Shown here: positions 9,077 through 17,987 of the stretch, in pieces | How the letters are laid out: each line of letters begins with the position of its first letter | Numbering within the stretch: position 1 is the first letter of the stretch | IMG/VR virus record: IMGVR_UViG_3300028874_000010 | Coordinates: 48,369-112,368 of that record | Length of the DNA: 64,000 bases | Direction: 5' to 3' (one strand) | Source: a virus | The notes under the pieces: generated by a model | What the model saw: the letters and a program-made list of their open reading frames with translations, nothing else | Database searches by the model: none | What the model was told of the DNA's origin: nothing | Translations under genes and position numbers: made by a program

Positions 9077-9223
9077 TAACAACTCCTATTATTTTCAAAG
9101 TTTTGATTGAGAGAAACTACTGGTGAATCTACTACTATTATTTTGTGGTTCAGCATAAATACGATTTTTACACACAAGTTTTTTATTGTAAATCAAATTA
9201 GACTTGTTATTATGCTTTGCAGC

Positions 9224-9871
9224 TTATTGCATATAATCAAACTTCGATTTTTCTGTATTAAACATTTCCAAAAATCTTTCATACACTATCGAAGAATTCA
9301 ATGGCATCTCAAATTCTTGTAATTTCAATATTGAAACTTCTGGCGAATTAGACCAATTTTGTCCTCGCGAGACCATAAAATTATAAGCCTCTATTCTCTG
9401 TGCTAATACATCCGCAGCCTTAACAATTTGTTCTTCTATGTCATTAAGAGGAAGAAGTCCCAATGCTTCTAATATTGCATCTTGAATTTTCTTTTCTATT
9501 GTCTTAATGATAGGCCTGAACTCAGGAATCTTCTTTAGAGGCCCTGAAACATCCCCAGTGTACGCCTCACTGGCATCGTGAGTTAACCCTATTAGTTTCC
9601 ATCTCGCGACTTCAGGCGGCGTTAGAACGTATCCTTGAAACTGGTCTTGGTAATATTTGGCGGCTAGGTTAGCCGATTCATTGGCAACAACAATTGAATG
9701 TTGTGCTACGCTATATGGGATGGTGTTGATTGTATGGCCATTGAATCTAGCTAGGCGGGATAATGACCAAGCGATATCAATAAGGCAAATGTCGCTTGGG
9801 TTTGGATCAACCAGGTTGATAAACCGACCTGTGATGGTTTCTAGTGTTGTTTGGTTATTTGGGCTTGCCAT
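9224..9871 (-). CDS. HD-domain phosphohydrolase, YfbR-like 5'-deoxynucleotidase
   Basis: 215 residues with an early R-x-x-R-F-N-GH segment, SVAQHSIVVA, the HD pair in LIGLTHDASEAYTGD and a later KAADVLAQ aspartate. This order is that of HD nucleotidases of the YfbR type, which remove phosphate from dNMPs and feed dNTP pools. The start overlaps the end of the bactofilin gene by 17 bp, so the two are co-translated. Confidence 0.8.
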   Translation of the reverse strand: MASPNNQTTLETITGRFINLVDPNPSDICLIDIAWSLSRLARFNGHTINTIPYSVAQHSIVVANESANLAAKYYQDQFQGYVLTPPEVARWKLIGLTHDASEAYTGDVSGPLKKIPEFRPIIKTIEKKIQDAILEALGLLPLNDIEEQIVKAADVLAQRIEAYNFMVSRGQNWSNSPEVSILKLQEFEMPLNSSIVYERFLEMFNTEKSKFDYMQ

Positions 9872-10280
9872 TTTCTAGAGGAATTGGTGTTGTTGTGGTT
9901 TTACGTTTAACTAGGTGGCCATGAACTGTTGCACCTGGTTCGATCTTGAGAATATCATATGTGATAGTACAGCCTTCACTGAGTTCAGCATTACCAGAAA
10001 TACAAACCGATTTAGCTGAAATGTTTCCATTCACTGTCCCACTGATTATCACGTTATCAGCTTCGATGTTGCCGGTCACACCACCCGGAAATTCAATGTC
10101 GACTGTAGTCGGTGAATTTTTATCGATATCTTTACCGGTAATATCACCAATAACGGATCCAGAAATTTTCAATGAACCAGAAAAATCGATTGGGCCAAAT
10201 ACACTGGTCTTAGTTGCAATCAACGAATCGAAATGGTTGATTGTAGAAACCAATTTAACTTTCTTGTCAAAAATGCCCAT
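9855..10280 (-). CDS. Bactofilin (polymer-forming cytoskeletal protein)
   Basis: 141 residues starting at MGIFDKK with a CAGGA site; the longer frame upstream has no support. The core is a repetitive right-handed beta-helix pattern (IDFSGSLKISGSVIGDI, then GNIEADNVIISGTVNGNI, SVCISGNAELSEGCTI) typical of bactofilins, with short unstructured ends. Bactofilins polymerise without nucleotide at the membrane. A phage copy could scaffold an intracellular structure or interfere with the host's polymer. Confidence 0.88.
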   Translation of the reverse strand: MGIFDKKVKLVSTINHFDSLIATKTSVFGPIDFSGSLKISGSVIGDITGKDIDKNSPTTVDIEFPGGVTGNIEADNVIISGTVNGNISAKSVCISGNAELSEGCTITYDILKIEPGATVHGHLVKRKTTTTPIPLENGKPK

Positions 10281-10345
10281 GATGAAATCCTGAATGATTT
10301 GAGTGGATAAATAAACAGATTGAATCATACCAAACAAACCGATTT

Positions 10346-10370
10346 TTGTAAACAAACATTGTGGTATAAT
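10346..10370 (+). promoter_or_regulatory. Plus-strand promoter for the HNH gene
   Basis: Extended -10 sequence TGTGGTATAAT with a weak TTTTTG/TTGTAA -35, about 70 nt before the HNH start. It drives the only plus-strand gene of the window. Confidence 0.55.
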
Positions 10371-10439
10371 TTACTCCATGCGTGAAGTAGCAGAATCGCA
10401 CTCACTCAAAAATAAAAATAATAAAGAAGAGGAAATAAA

Positions 10440-11024
10440 ATGGAACGCCCATTTTCAAAAGTATTAGCACTAGATCCGGGCGGAACTCCAAAAGACTGGA
10501 TCTCATACAGACAAGCAATTCTTTATGCTGTCACTGATTCAATTTCTTGGGTACCCCCAACAGCACAAAAAGTCACGGTTTATGGTGGAACAAATTCCAA
10601 AACCGGAGAACTCTCATCAGTTGAAATCGCCTCAATGGTTGCGATCCATGGTCCTATGGCGGCCAAAATTGCTAATGGAGGGTATCGAACACCACGAGTC
10701 TCCAATAAAGCATTGTTTGCTAGAGACTTTCATAGATGTGCATATTGTGGAGAATATTTTGATATCGAATATTTAACCAAAGATCATATTCTTCCTAAGA
10801 AATTGAAAGGTAAAAACACTTGGCTAAATTTAATCACCTCGTGTAAACCATGTAACGGAAGGAAAGCTGATAGAACACCAGAAAAAGCAGGGATGAAACT
10901 AAAGTATCAACCCTATGTTCCATCAAGGATCGAATATCTTTGTTTTGCTAATAGAAAAATTTCAGATGACCAACTAGATTATATAGAAGCATTCACTACA
11001 AAAAGTGCTAAACGGAAAGCTTAA
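10440..11024 (+). CDS. HNH endonuclease
   Basis: 194 residues. The core has a zinc knuckle CAYCG, then LTKDHILPKKLKGKNTWLN and TSCKPCNGRK, that is CxxC-DHIxP-N-CxxC, a complete HNH nuclease. The N-terminal 80 residues are not recognised and may bind DNA. It has a strong GAGGAAA ribosome site, its own promoter and shares a bidirectional terminator with the converging CCA-adding gene. Its isolated orientation suggests a free-standing homing-type endonuclease. Confidence 0.9.
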   Translation: MERPFSKVLALDPGGTPKDWISYRQAILYAVTDSISWVPPTAQKVTVYGGTNSKTGELSSVEIASMVAIHGPMAAKIANGGYRTPRVSNKALFARDFHRCAYCGEYFDIEYLTKDHILPKKLKGKNTWLNLITSCKPCNGRKADRTPEKAGMKLKYQPYVPSRIEYLCFANRKISDDQLDYIEAFTTKSAKRKA

Positions 11025-11029
11025 TAAAA

Positions 11030-11060
11030 AAAAGGAGACTCATTGCGAGTCTCCTTTTTT
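11030..11060. terminator. Bidirectional terminator between convergent genes
   Basis: GGAGACTC / GAGTCTCC stem with flanking A- and T-tracts, serving both the HNH gene (+) and the CCA-adding gene (-). Confidence 0.92.
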
Positions 11061-12159
11061 ATAGTGCATTAATTCTGGCATTAAAGATTAAATCTTTAAT
11101 TTTTGTTTTATCTTCTGTTGATAACGCAATCTCGGCAACATCGACATTCAAAATCTTATCAATATCACTATAAATTAATTCATGCGGCATCAGCCCAACT
11201 CCTTTAACATGTTCGCCGATATATCGACAAGCAGTTAGAACAACTTTGAATCTTTCAGGTCTCCTGAATAAATCAACTCTATTAAACAATTGGACCCGTT
11301 CTCTCTTACTTAATATTTGATATTTAGCAAGAGCCCCGCATTCGTTATTTACCAATGTAGAGACTTGTTCACAATCAACTGAGATAGTCCAACGTTTGTA
11401 ATCTTCTTTATTTTTAAATCCATTTGCTATGATAGCAAATCGAACTTCAAGCGGAGCATTATTCTGAGCTGCTTCATTTAATGAGTGTAGCCCACTGTCA
11501 CGAAGCCACTGACCTGTTGTACGAGTTCCGCCCCCAAACCATTCATTTAAATGATGATTAGCGCCAACATACGACAGTATTACAAACATCGCTGAAGGTC
11601 TTGCTTCCATCAGACCTTTCTTAAATTCCATCCAAACTCGTTCCGGGGTTAATGACTTGAATTCGCCAGAATCTACTATTTGACGCATAAGTTCTATAGT
11701 ATCTTCGTGGATAGTGAACTCGGTATATCTTGCAGCAAATCTGGCGATTCTGAGAACCCGAACCGGATCTTCAGCAAAGGCTTCTGATGTGTGTCGAAGA
11801 ATTTTATTCTTTAAATCTTCTTGGCCACCATACGGGTCAATGACGTTATTGTTTTCATCCATCGCCATCGAGTTGATTGTTAAGTCGCGCCGAAAAAGAT
11901 CTTGCGCTAATGTAACAGTCGGATCAAAGTCAACTTTAAACCCGTTGTACCCAGGAGAAACCTTACGTTCATTTCTGGCTAATGCATATTCTTCACCAGT
12001 GATTGGATGGAGGAAGACCGGAAAGTCTGCACCAACTTGCTGGAAATTAAGTTCCAACATGGCTTCAGTTGTGGCGCCAGTTACCACATAATCTCGATCT
12101 CTGGATTCTATTCCGAGCAGCCGATCCCTAACTGCGCCACCAACTAAATATGTTTTCAT
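11059..12159 (-). CDS. cca: CCA-adding enzyme (tRNA nucleotidyltransferase)
   Basis: 366 residues. The class II nucleotidyltransferase head is clear: [19 protein letters not shown], the neck [26 protein letters not shown] and [15 protein letters not shown]. It adds or repairs the 3' CCA of tRNAs. At least four tRNAs of this phage lack a complete encoded CCA, so the enzyme is useful for them and for tRNA repair. The C-terminus is closer to the bacterial short form without an HD domain. Confidence 0.96.
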   Translation of the reverse strand: MKTYLVGGAVRDRLLGIESRDRDYVVTGATTEAMLELNFQQVGADFPVFLHPITGEEYALARNERKVSPGYNGFKVDFDPTVTLAQDLFRRDLTINSMAMDENNNVIDPYGGQEDLKNKILRHTSEAFAEDPVRVLRIARFAARYTEFTIHEDTIELMRQIVDSGEFKSLTPERVWMEFKKGLMEARPSAMFVILSYVGANHHLNEWFGGGTRTTGQWLRDSGLHSLNEAAQNNAPLEVRFAIIANGFKNKEDYKRWTISVDCEQVSTLVNNECGALAKYQILSKRERVQLFNRVDLFRRPERFKVVLTACRYIGEHVKGVGLMPHELIYSDIDKILNVDVAEIALSTEDKTKIKDLIFNARINAL

Positions 12160-12169
12160 TATATCCCCT

Positions 12170-12352
12170 TTAATTTATTAATTCTTTAAATCCTGTAATT
12201 GGACCCCAAATACCGACCATTCGGTGATTAAAGCTAATGGCAGTTTCAAACCCTTTATCTTTTGAATATTGGATGGCTAGATCAATGGTATCGAATTCTT
12301 GATCGGCCCAATACCGCATGTTAGTATAATACACTCGGTATTTGTTAGACAT
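12170..12352 (-). CDS. Hypothetical protein, 60 aa
   Basis: Small protein rich in Tyr/Trp, beginning [15 protein letters not shown], with a pattern like a one-domain alpha/beta fold. It lies just upstream of cca, probably on the same transcript. Function unknown. Confidence 0.6.
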   Translation of the reverse strand: MSNKYRVYYTNMRYWADQEFDTIDLAIQYSKDKGFETAISFNHRMVGIWGPITGFKELIN

Positions 12353-12422
12353 GATTTTATCCTAGTTCGTTGCCATTGACCCTATTATACTATAACTTTT
12401 TAGAAATATGAAATACTATATT

Positions 12423-12914
12423 TCAAGAATAATAAAGAACTTGGCCACGCACCATCTCAATTTGATCGCCATCTGGCAAGATCAAAAGCAAAGAATTTTT
12501 TCGGATGATTGGTTTGATCTGTGTTGGAATAAACTTTGATGTACAAACATGGCTATTCCATTCAACACATGGATAGAATAAAGTTTGGATTCCGCGAGGG
12601 AGAGTATGACTGTCGATGATAGTATCGATAGAAATTTCTTTAACTTGACTGGCTAAAAGCTGGAAAGCTTTTTCTGATTCTGGATCAACCAAGTTAAAGA
12701 ATTTACCTTTGTCTCGGATGAAACAAAAAGCTTGATACGCAGCAAGAATGCTGGTCTTAGTAATGCGGAAGGTGTGGGTCATGATATTAGTCAATGCTAA
12801 TTCAATTGGGCCTTCATAGAGTGTAAACCCTTGGCCAGGTTCTCCGATCTCCATATTCTTTACTTCGCAATGGAGATGTCCACCGATTTCCTTTACGCAT
12901 GACAATTCTAGCAT
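12423..12914 (-). CDS. Hypothetical protein, 163 aa
   Basis: Not recognised. Soluble, with an N-terminal LSCVKEIGGHLHCEV segment and several cysteines but no paired metal motif. A TATAAT-like element lies between it and the 60-aa gene (around 12385), so it may end a separate transcript. Confidence 0.6.
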   Translation of the reverse strand: MLELSCVKEIGGHLHCEVKNMEIGEPGQGFTLYEGPIELALTNIMTHTFRITKTSILAAYQAFCFIRDKGKFFNLVDPESEKAFQLLASQVKEISIDTIIDSHTLPRGIQTLFYPCVEWNSHVCTSKFIPTQIKPIIRKNSLLLILPDGDQIEMVRGQVLYYS

Positions 12915-12993
12915 ATGGCACCTTTCAAGTTGTTACAACGTTGAAAATCCCATCTGCACTTATCCTATCTCAAAAATGGCAATAAAGAAACAA

Positions 12994-13851
12994 TTATTTT
13001 GTGGTCTTTATTAATGAAACCAATTCAGCCATTACTTGTTTAAATTCTGGACCAACAAACTGTGGTGCTGCATTAATCTCCATAACATACCACTTACCAG
13101 TTTTGCTGTGCTGGATCAAATCAACACCAGTAATCCCAAACCCCATAGCCTTACAAGCTTTGTTAGCTAATGATTCAGCCTCTTTAGATAGGTCAATAAA
13201 TTCTTGAGATCCACCGAGCGAAACATTATTTCTAAATTCGCTCTTACTTGCAGTAATACGTTTAATTGAATAGATCAATTTATCTTTTAAGTAAAAAGTT
13301 CTGAAGTCACCATCATTAGGAATAAATTCCTGAAAGATAAAAGATTCATCTTTATTCTTGTTTAAGAAAGCAGATAAACTATCTTTGGTATCATGTTTGA
13401 CGATCCCTTTACCTTGAGACCCATTTACAATCTTTGAAACAATCGGAAGATTCAAAGCTTTAATAAGTTCGGAACAAGAAACTTTTCCTGCATGACCAAT
13501 GATTGTTTTTATTTGTGAGACCCCTTCCATTTTCATGATAACACTCTGAACTAATTTATTTTCTAGTTCATGAGGAGTTCCATATGAAAGAAATCCAATC
13601 TTGTATTTGTTAATGTATTTTATGACGCATGAATACATATCAGTATTATCATGAATTGCACCTGCCATGATAAATTTGAATTTGGATATAGGAATATTTT
13701 TAGCAAAGACTTCACCATCTTCAATAACTAACTCATTCCATGAAACAAAATATGGCCTATCAAGTTCTTTTTCTAGGAAAGCTTGTTTGCCTTCAGCTGC
13801 AAATCCTATGAATAGATATTTGAGACTGATTTCTTCTAAGAACATTGACAT
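12994..13851 (-). CDS. ATP-grasp ligase, RimK/glutathione-synthetase-like
   Basis: 285 residues from MSMFLEEISLKYL. A longer frame would run into tRNA-Ser, so this start is preferred. The C-terminal half has the ATP-grasp pattern: SKIVNGSQGKGIVKHD (glycine loop), ESFIFQEFIP, DFRTFYL and the metal-binding GVDLI ... VMEINAAPQF. Such enzymes join an amino acid or small molecule to a carboxylate, for example glutamates to ribosomal protein S6. The target here is unknown. Confidence 0.82.
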   Translation of the reverse strand: MSMFLEEISLKYLFIGFAAEGKQAFLEKELDRPYFVSWNELVIEDGEVFAKNIPISKFKFIMAGAIHDNTDMYSCVIKYINKYKIGFLSYGTPHELENKLVQSVIMKMEGVSQIKTIIGHAGKVSCSELIKALNLPIVSKIVNGSQGKGIVKHDTKDSLSAFLNKNKDESFIFQEFIPNDGDFRTFYLKDKLIYSIKRITASKSEFRNNVSLGGSQEFIDLSKEAESLANKACKAMGFGITGVDLIQHSKTGKWYVMEINAAPQFVGPEFKQVMAELVSLIKTTK

Positions 13852-13869
13852 TGTATTTTCTTTTAGATT

Positions 13870-13964
13870 TGGAGGAAGAAACGGGATTCGAACCCGTGGA
13901 CCTAGGGTTTGCCTAGATCTATAGCTTTCCAAGCTATCGCAATCGGCCGCTCTGCCACTCTTCC
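13870..13964 (-). tRNA. tRNA-Ser(GGA)
   Basis: Class II tRNA with long variable arm; anticodon loop TTGGAAA gives GGA. CCA is encoded. An AATAAATA element begins 7 nt upstream of its 5' end. Confidence 0.92.
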
Positions 13965-13976
13965 ATTTGTTATTTA

Positions 13977-14147
13977 TTAATCTAAAAACCTTTTATAAAA
14001 TGATTCGAATAATTTATCAAGGTCGAGTTCAACTCTTTGATATTCATCAGGTTTACCTTTCAAGGATTTCCGTCTAACCCGAATTGCTTCATATTCAACT
14101 AGCATCTTTTTATAGAATGTTTCATCGAAGAAATCTCTATTCTTCAT
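13977..14147 (-). CDS. Small hypothetical protein, 56 aa
   Basis: Frame beginning MKNRDFFDETFYKKMLVEYE and ending SFYKRFLD, highly charged and predicted helical. Its ATG overlaps the stop of the 2H phosphoesterase (ATGA), a strong sign of a real coupled gene. Function unknown. Confidence 0.65.
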   Translation of the reverse strand: MKNRDFFDETFYKKMLVEYEAIRVRRKSLKGKPDEYQRVELDLDKLFESFYKRFLD

Positions 14148-14539
14148 TCCATTCTTCCAATAGTAATATGAAAATTTTTATTAGTAGGCAAACCTAGTTC
14201 CTGCCTAATTTCTTTTAATCTTTTACTTTCTACTGGCAATACCCAAAACTTCCAATGCTGTTCAATCTCATTGTTATATTCAAAATGTATTCTTTCGTGT
14301 TGATGCTTATTCCATAAAGCCATTTGTTCTTTAGATAATGGCGTTTTACCATCGAACACCGTTATATGCGGAAGCCATGCAGTATTTTGTAGCTTTAAAT
14401 GAAGTTGTTTATCGACCCACCAACGATAATATTTCGCAATATTGGGATCAACATCTGCAACGATCAATGAACCAGGACGAATCTTGCGGAGACCAGGACG
14501 ATATGGATCGTACAGCACCTTAGCTGTAGATTTAAACAT
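14144..14539 (-). CDS. 2H phosphoesterase (2'-5' RNA ligase-like fold)
   Basis: 131 residues with two HxT-type motifs, HITVFDG near residue 58 and HITIGRM at the very C-terminus. This spacing fits the 2H superfamily, which hydrolyses 2',3'-cyclic phosphates or 2'-5' and cyclic oligonucleotide bonds. T4 Acb1, which destroys CBASS signals, belongs to the same superfamily, so an anti-defence or RNA-processing role is possible. The family level is inferred from motifs. Confidence 0.75.
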   Translation of the reverse strand: MFKSTAKVLYDPYRPGLRKIRPGSLIVADVDPNIAKYYRWWVDKQLHLKLQNTAWLPHITVFDGKTPLSKEQMALWNKHQHERIHFEYNNEIEQHWKFWVLPVESKRLKEIRQELGLPTNKNFHITIGRME

Positions 14540-14613
14540 AATATTTTTATTTTTTGTATACTTTACAAATATGGATACAGAGAATTCTCTATATCCATAT
14601 TATACTTTAGATA

Positions 14614-14904
14614 TTACGCGAGTTGCGTATAAGTGTTAGTAATTCCAGCAGCATTCCGACGTGCTGTTTCGTTAGCTAAAGCTGTTGCATATGTAATACC
14701 GAGTGCATCAATTGTAGGCTGAACTGAATCATCATAAGTCAATGTTCGTGTACGAGTCAATCCATCAGCTGAAACTGTTGTCACTGCCGACATGCCTGGG
14801 ATATTAGTAAATGCTGTTCCGTATGCACCCAGACCAACACCATCAACGAAATTAAGACCAACTGAAGGCAAAACTGTAACCATTTGGTATGAAACTGTAG
14901 TCAT
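14614..14904 (-). CDS. Hypothetical late protein, 96 aa
   Basis: Thr/Ala/Gly/Val-rich soluble protein starting MTTVSYQMVTVLPSVG. It sits 26 nt behind a perfect TATAAATA promoter, so it is probably a late, possibly virion-associated, product. Confidence 0.6.
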   Translation of the reverse strand: MTTVSYQMVTVLPSVGLNFVDGVGLGAYGTAFTNIPGMSAVTTVSADGLTRTRTLTYDDSVQPTIDALGITYATALANETARRNAAGITNTYTQLA

Positions 14905-14929
14905 GATAAAAATCCTTTATTGTTTTGTT

Positions 14930-14937
14930 TATTTATA
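14930..14937 (-). promoter_or_regulatory. Late promoter (perfect TATAAATA)
   Basis: Exact T4 late core upstream of the 96-aa gene, overlapping the stop of the QueC-like gene. Confidence 0.7.
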
Positions 14938-15556
14938 ATTCTGTAAATGCTTCATGTGTTTCATATTCTACACAATCTTGTAAACCTAATTTATTGAACG
15001 CCCACCATCTTTCTCTACATGCGAAACATAGACCACAGTGACTATCTATTTTTTCTGTGCATGTATGAGTTAGTTTAAGCAAATCAAATAATTGTTCTTG
15101 GTAATATAGATCAACTATATTTGTCTTTAAAGAAGTACCAAATGGCATATGCATATTTTTCCATTCAGTCTTGATATATCGATAAGGCTTTTGACCTTCC
15201 GGGATTTTATCGGCCCATTCTGGATTCATTGTTGTTCCAGTATAGAAGTAATCGACTTCATCCAAAGCTTTGGTAAATATTGGAGACAATACACCATTTG
15301 GATTCTTTGGATTATTAATTAATCTAACTTCACATATAACATTCAATTCATCCAAGATCCTATTGACATATTCATAACTGTTTCCTAAATCAACCGTATA
15401 CACTACAACTTTTTTATGATCGATTTCTTTAAGTAGATAATATGCAAGTAATGTACTATCCATTCCTCCGCTCATTGCAATTCCGATCTTGTTATATTTG
15501 ATCGGAATATGGATATGAAGAATTTTGTCTAACAGATGTAAATCAAGAGTTGTCAT
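14933..15556 (-). CDS. QueC-like PP-loop ATP pyrophosphatase
   Basis: 207 residues. The PP-loop signature GIAMSGGMDSTLLAYYLL is near residue 25, and the C-terminus has C-x7-C-x2-C-x2-C (CTEKIDSHCGLCFAC), the zinc site of QueC-type enzymes. QueC turns a carboxylate into a nitrile by adenylation and amidation in 7-deazaguanine synthesis. No QueD, QueE or FolE is seen here, so the substrate may differ. It overlaps the hydroxylase gene by 4 bp and is the last gene of the biosynthetic-looking operon. Confidence 0.75.
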   Translation of the reverse strand: MTTLDLHLLDKILHIHIPIKYNKIGIAMSGGMDSTLLAYYLLKEIDHKKVVVYTVDLGNSYEYVNRILDELNVICEVRLINNPKNPNGVLSPIFTKALDEVDYFYTGTTMNPEWADKIPEGQKPYRYIKTEWKNMHMPFGTSLKTNIVDLYYQEQLFDLLKLTHTCTEKIDSHCGLCFACRERWWAFNKLGLQDCVEYETHEAFTEL

Positions 15557-16377
15557 TTGAATAGTAATCCTCTTTTCAATAAATCAAATGGTTGAATTCC
15601 AAAGAATTCATTTTTACTAAATTCTTCTCCAACTACATTGATCCATGGCATAACACCAAGCACTATATGAATTCTAGGTAATTGCGAAGTAGGTTTTTCT
15701 TTAGCATAAACACGATGCGGAATTCTGGTGTTCCAAACATAGCACTTACCAACTTCTAAATGCTGTTCGTGGACTAATGCATTCCCGTTTTCATCTGATC
15801 CATTAATTTCTAAGACGTACGAAGGATCGCTTTGCAGTGGAATATTAATTCGTAAATTCTGAAACGTAAATTCATCTCGATGAAAATTGAATCCATGAAT
15901 CCCATCGTTAATTGGAAATATATAAGACACCCTAGAACGAGTTAATTGGCAATTCAATTTAGATAACAGAGATGAATAATGTTCTAGTACTAATGGATGA
16001 ACTTTAGAAAATCGATATGTGTCATGATACGAATTTTTAAGAACACTAATATTGCCAAGACCTTCGGCTCTTGAGAAATTTTGAGTTAGTTTTGGGTCGC
16101 CTAGAGTAGCATATGGATCAATGCCAAGATTAGGATTATATGTAAGACTAAATCCTTTATAGATTTCACTAGCTTTATTATTTGATCTCCAGCCTTGAAG
16201 ATGTCCTAATTCTTTTTCAATTTCTAATGTACTAACCAATAATTCTTCGGCTGTCGGAAGACCAAAATCAGAAAGATTAAATTCAAAAAATTGTTTTTCT
16301 ATTTTAGTATTGTAATACTTAGAAATCTGAAAAGCATTCTCGACTTCTTCAAGCATTGTTAGATCAGGCAATGACAT
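15553..16377 (-). CDS. 2OG-Fe(II) oxygenase, Asp/Asn beta-hydroxylase-like
   Basis: 274 residues. The C-terminal half shows the iron triad and 2-oxoglutarate residue: FHRDEF (HxD), LRINIPL, YVWNTRIPHRV (distal His) and RIHIVLGV (Arg). This is the cupin pattern of aspartyl/asparaginyl hydroxylases, which oxidise protein side chains or free amino acids. The N-terminal 100 residues are not recognised. It overlaps both neighbours and so belongs to the same translation-coupled operon. Confidence 0.75.
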   Translation of the reverse strand: MSLPDLTMLEEVENAFQISKYYNTKIEKQFFEFNLSDFGLPTAEELLVSTLEIEKELGHLQGWRSNNKASEIYKGFSLTYNPNLGIDPYATLGDPKLTQNFSRAEGLGNISVLKNSYHDTYRFSKVHPLVLEHYSSLLSKLNCQLTRSRVSYIFPINDGIHGFNFHRDEFTFQNLRINIPLQSDPSYVLEINGSDENGNALVHEQHLEVGKCYVWNTRIPHRVYAKEKPTSQLPRIHIVLGVMPWINVVGEEFSKNEFFGIQPFDLLKRGLLFK

Positions 16378-16822
16378 AATAATTAGTTTTGTTTTCGATT
16401 AGATCAAATATTGGTGATGATAATTCTATAAACCCAGCTCGTTTGTAAGTACTCAACGCTTCTTGTTTTGGATAACTCCAAATAACTTTACCCGGATACA
16501 AATCTCGAGTCATCTGTAATGTTAACTTTAATAAGCATTCACCAAGCTTGTGTCCTCTTTTTTCAGGGATAACATAAAGGCCTCGTGATCTAACTGTATT
16601 TTCTACCAAATGAAAACTATTAACAGCCACCATTTTCTTGGTACTATAATCATAAGTCCCAAGAAAAACAGGATCGGAATATTTGTCAGTAAAAGACATT
16701 GTCCAAGGTGGTTCTGGTAAGACCATCGCAGACATTGGCTCTATAGGAGAAACCCTATCCTTCCATAATTCTTTCCAATATGGTAAAATTTCTTCGTAAG
16801 TCAGAGCGAATGTATAAATCAT
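16364..16822 (-). CDS. GNAT family N-acetyltransferase
   Basis: 152 residues from MIYTFALTYEEILPYW; the ATG overlaps the stop of the upstream PP-loop gene (ATGA). The acetyl-CoA pattern is visible: SRGLYVIPEKRGHKLGECLL (R/Q-x-x-G-x-G/A-like), then a final YKRAGFIELSS. It presumably acylates the product or carrier of the operon. Confidence 0.75.
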   Translation of the reverse strand: MIYTFALTYEEILPYWKELWKDRVSPIEPMSAMVLPEPPWTMSFTDKYSDPVFLGTYDYSTKKMVAVNSFHLVENTVRSRGLYVIPEKRGHKLGECLLKLTLQMTRDLYPGKVIWSYPKQEALSTYKRAGFIELSSPIFDLIENKTNYYVIA

Positions 16823-17718
16823 TGTGCAGGCCCTATCATATGACATTCATCATACATGATTTTCAAATATTTATCAGATGAATAAGTGAACTCTCCGGCC
16901 TTCATATTTTCCAACATTTCATTTGCTGGAATATACATATGAACTTCACTGTGTTTATATTTGTCCCAAATCTTTTGTCGCATCCCATTATCTAAATCTT
17001 CACTACCTTCAAAACCATGATACTTAGGACGAGGTTTAACTTCAATATCAAAATATTCTTTGTATTGTTGAGGTTTTCTAGATCTACCATCAACTAAGCC
17101 ATATGTGTGAAAGTTTTTAAATTCATTAGAATTTAAAATTGATGCGATAATACCAGGTGATGATTTTAACGGCGAGACCAAAACATTACTTTTGCCAAAG
17201 GCTTGAGCTATGGCATAATCTTTTTCCCGTTCTTGAACAAATGTGGTATCACGAAAATGTTTTGGCTCTGGGTGAATAGATGGAAGAATAACTAATTTTT
17301 TAGATGTGGCTGCCCACCATCTAGCAATATATAAATGAATCGGGAGTTGAGGACTTGTACATTTGAAATTTTTAACAATCATATCAAATTCTTTACCTTC
17401 CCAGAACTCCTTTAAATTAAAATACTTATATTTTAGTTCACAGTGTCCACTAAGTTCTTCAACCCAAGCAATATCATGTTCATTGACTGTTTTATTTTCA
17501 TACCTCAAATTGTATGCTACTGCTGTTACATTCTTTCCAGCTTCAATAAGTAAACGAGCCATGACCTCACTATCTATGCCACCACTAGCCATAACAATCA
17601 AATCTTGCGGAAGTTTATCAAAAATCTTCTGAAGTTCTTCTTTGGGCGTTCCAAATGAATCAACCTTAGGATAGGAGACTGAAAAATCATGAGGGCCAAG
17701 GCTTGAATATTTAATCAT
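16819..17718 (-). CDS. PP-loop ATP pyrophosphatase, asparagine-synthase-like
   Basis: 299 residues. The ATP-binding loop IVMASGGIDSEVMARLLIEA is near residue 41, followed by AVAYNLRYENK. The rest lacks the glutaminase domain of asparagine synthetase. Such enzymes adenylate a carboxylate or oxo group for amide formation or thiolation. Start overlaps the lipoprotein stop (TAATG), end overlaps the GNAT start. Substrate unknown. Confidence 0.75.
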   Translation of the reverse strand: MIKYSSLGPHDFSVSYPKVDSFGTPKEELQKIFDKLPQDLIVMASGGIDSEVMARLLIEAGKNVTAVAYNLRYENKTVNEHDIAWVEELSGHCELKYKYFNLKEFWEGKEFDMIVKNFKCTSPQLPIHLYIARWWAATSKKLVILPSIHPEPKHFRDTTFVQEREKDYAIAQAFGKSNVLVSPLKSSPGIIASILNSNEFKNFHTYGLVDGRSRKPQQYKEYFDIEVKPRPKYHGFEGSEDLDNGMRQKIWDKYKHSEVHMYIPANEMLENMKAGEFTYSSDKYLKIMYDECHMIGPAQ

Positions 17719-17987
17719 TACTGTTTAATTGGCTTTTGTAAAGCATCTTTAATAATAACAGAGCCGTCAGACATGATTTGACATGATTGTGATTGCGGTG
17801 TAAATGGATCGGATTGGTGAGAAACCCGGCCATCTGAATACATTAAAATTATAGACATATGTCCGGTCTGATCACACCCAATGCCATATCCGTAATCAGT
17901 CCCAGTCACCCCATGTTGAGCGGTGCATCCTACTATAGATAAAATTACACTACATAGTAGTCCTATAAACAATGTAGACTTAATCAT
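17718..17987 (-). CDS. Small lipoprotein, 89 aa
   Basis: Signal peptide MIKSTLFIGLLCSVILSIVGC with a lipobox ending at Cys21, then a small beta-rich domain with two more cysteines. It is embedded in the biosynthetic operon. It would be anchored to the periplasmic face of a host membrane. Confidence 0.75.
   Translation of the reverse strand: MIKSTLFIGLLCSVILSIVGCTAQHGVTGTDYGYGIGCDQTGHMSIILMYSDGRVSHQSDPFTPQSQSCQIMSDGSVIIKDALQKPIKQ

Noticed and set aside
11030-11060. Insertion-sequence ends around the HNH gene
   Set aside because: The inverted repeat is an ordinary terminator and no partner repeat or target duplication was found.
13852-13932. N-terminal extension of the ATP-grasp protein
   Set aside because: The extension is translated tRNA-Ser sequence; the downstream ATG is preferred.
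14933-15556. Queuosine or 7-deazaguanine DNA-modification operon
   Set aside because: Only a QueC-like enzyme is present; QueD, QueE, FolE or a transglycosylase are not visible in the window.
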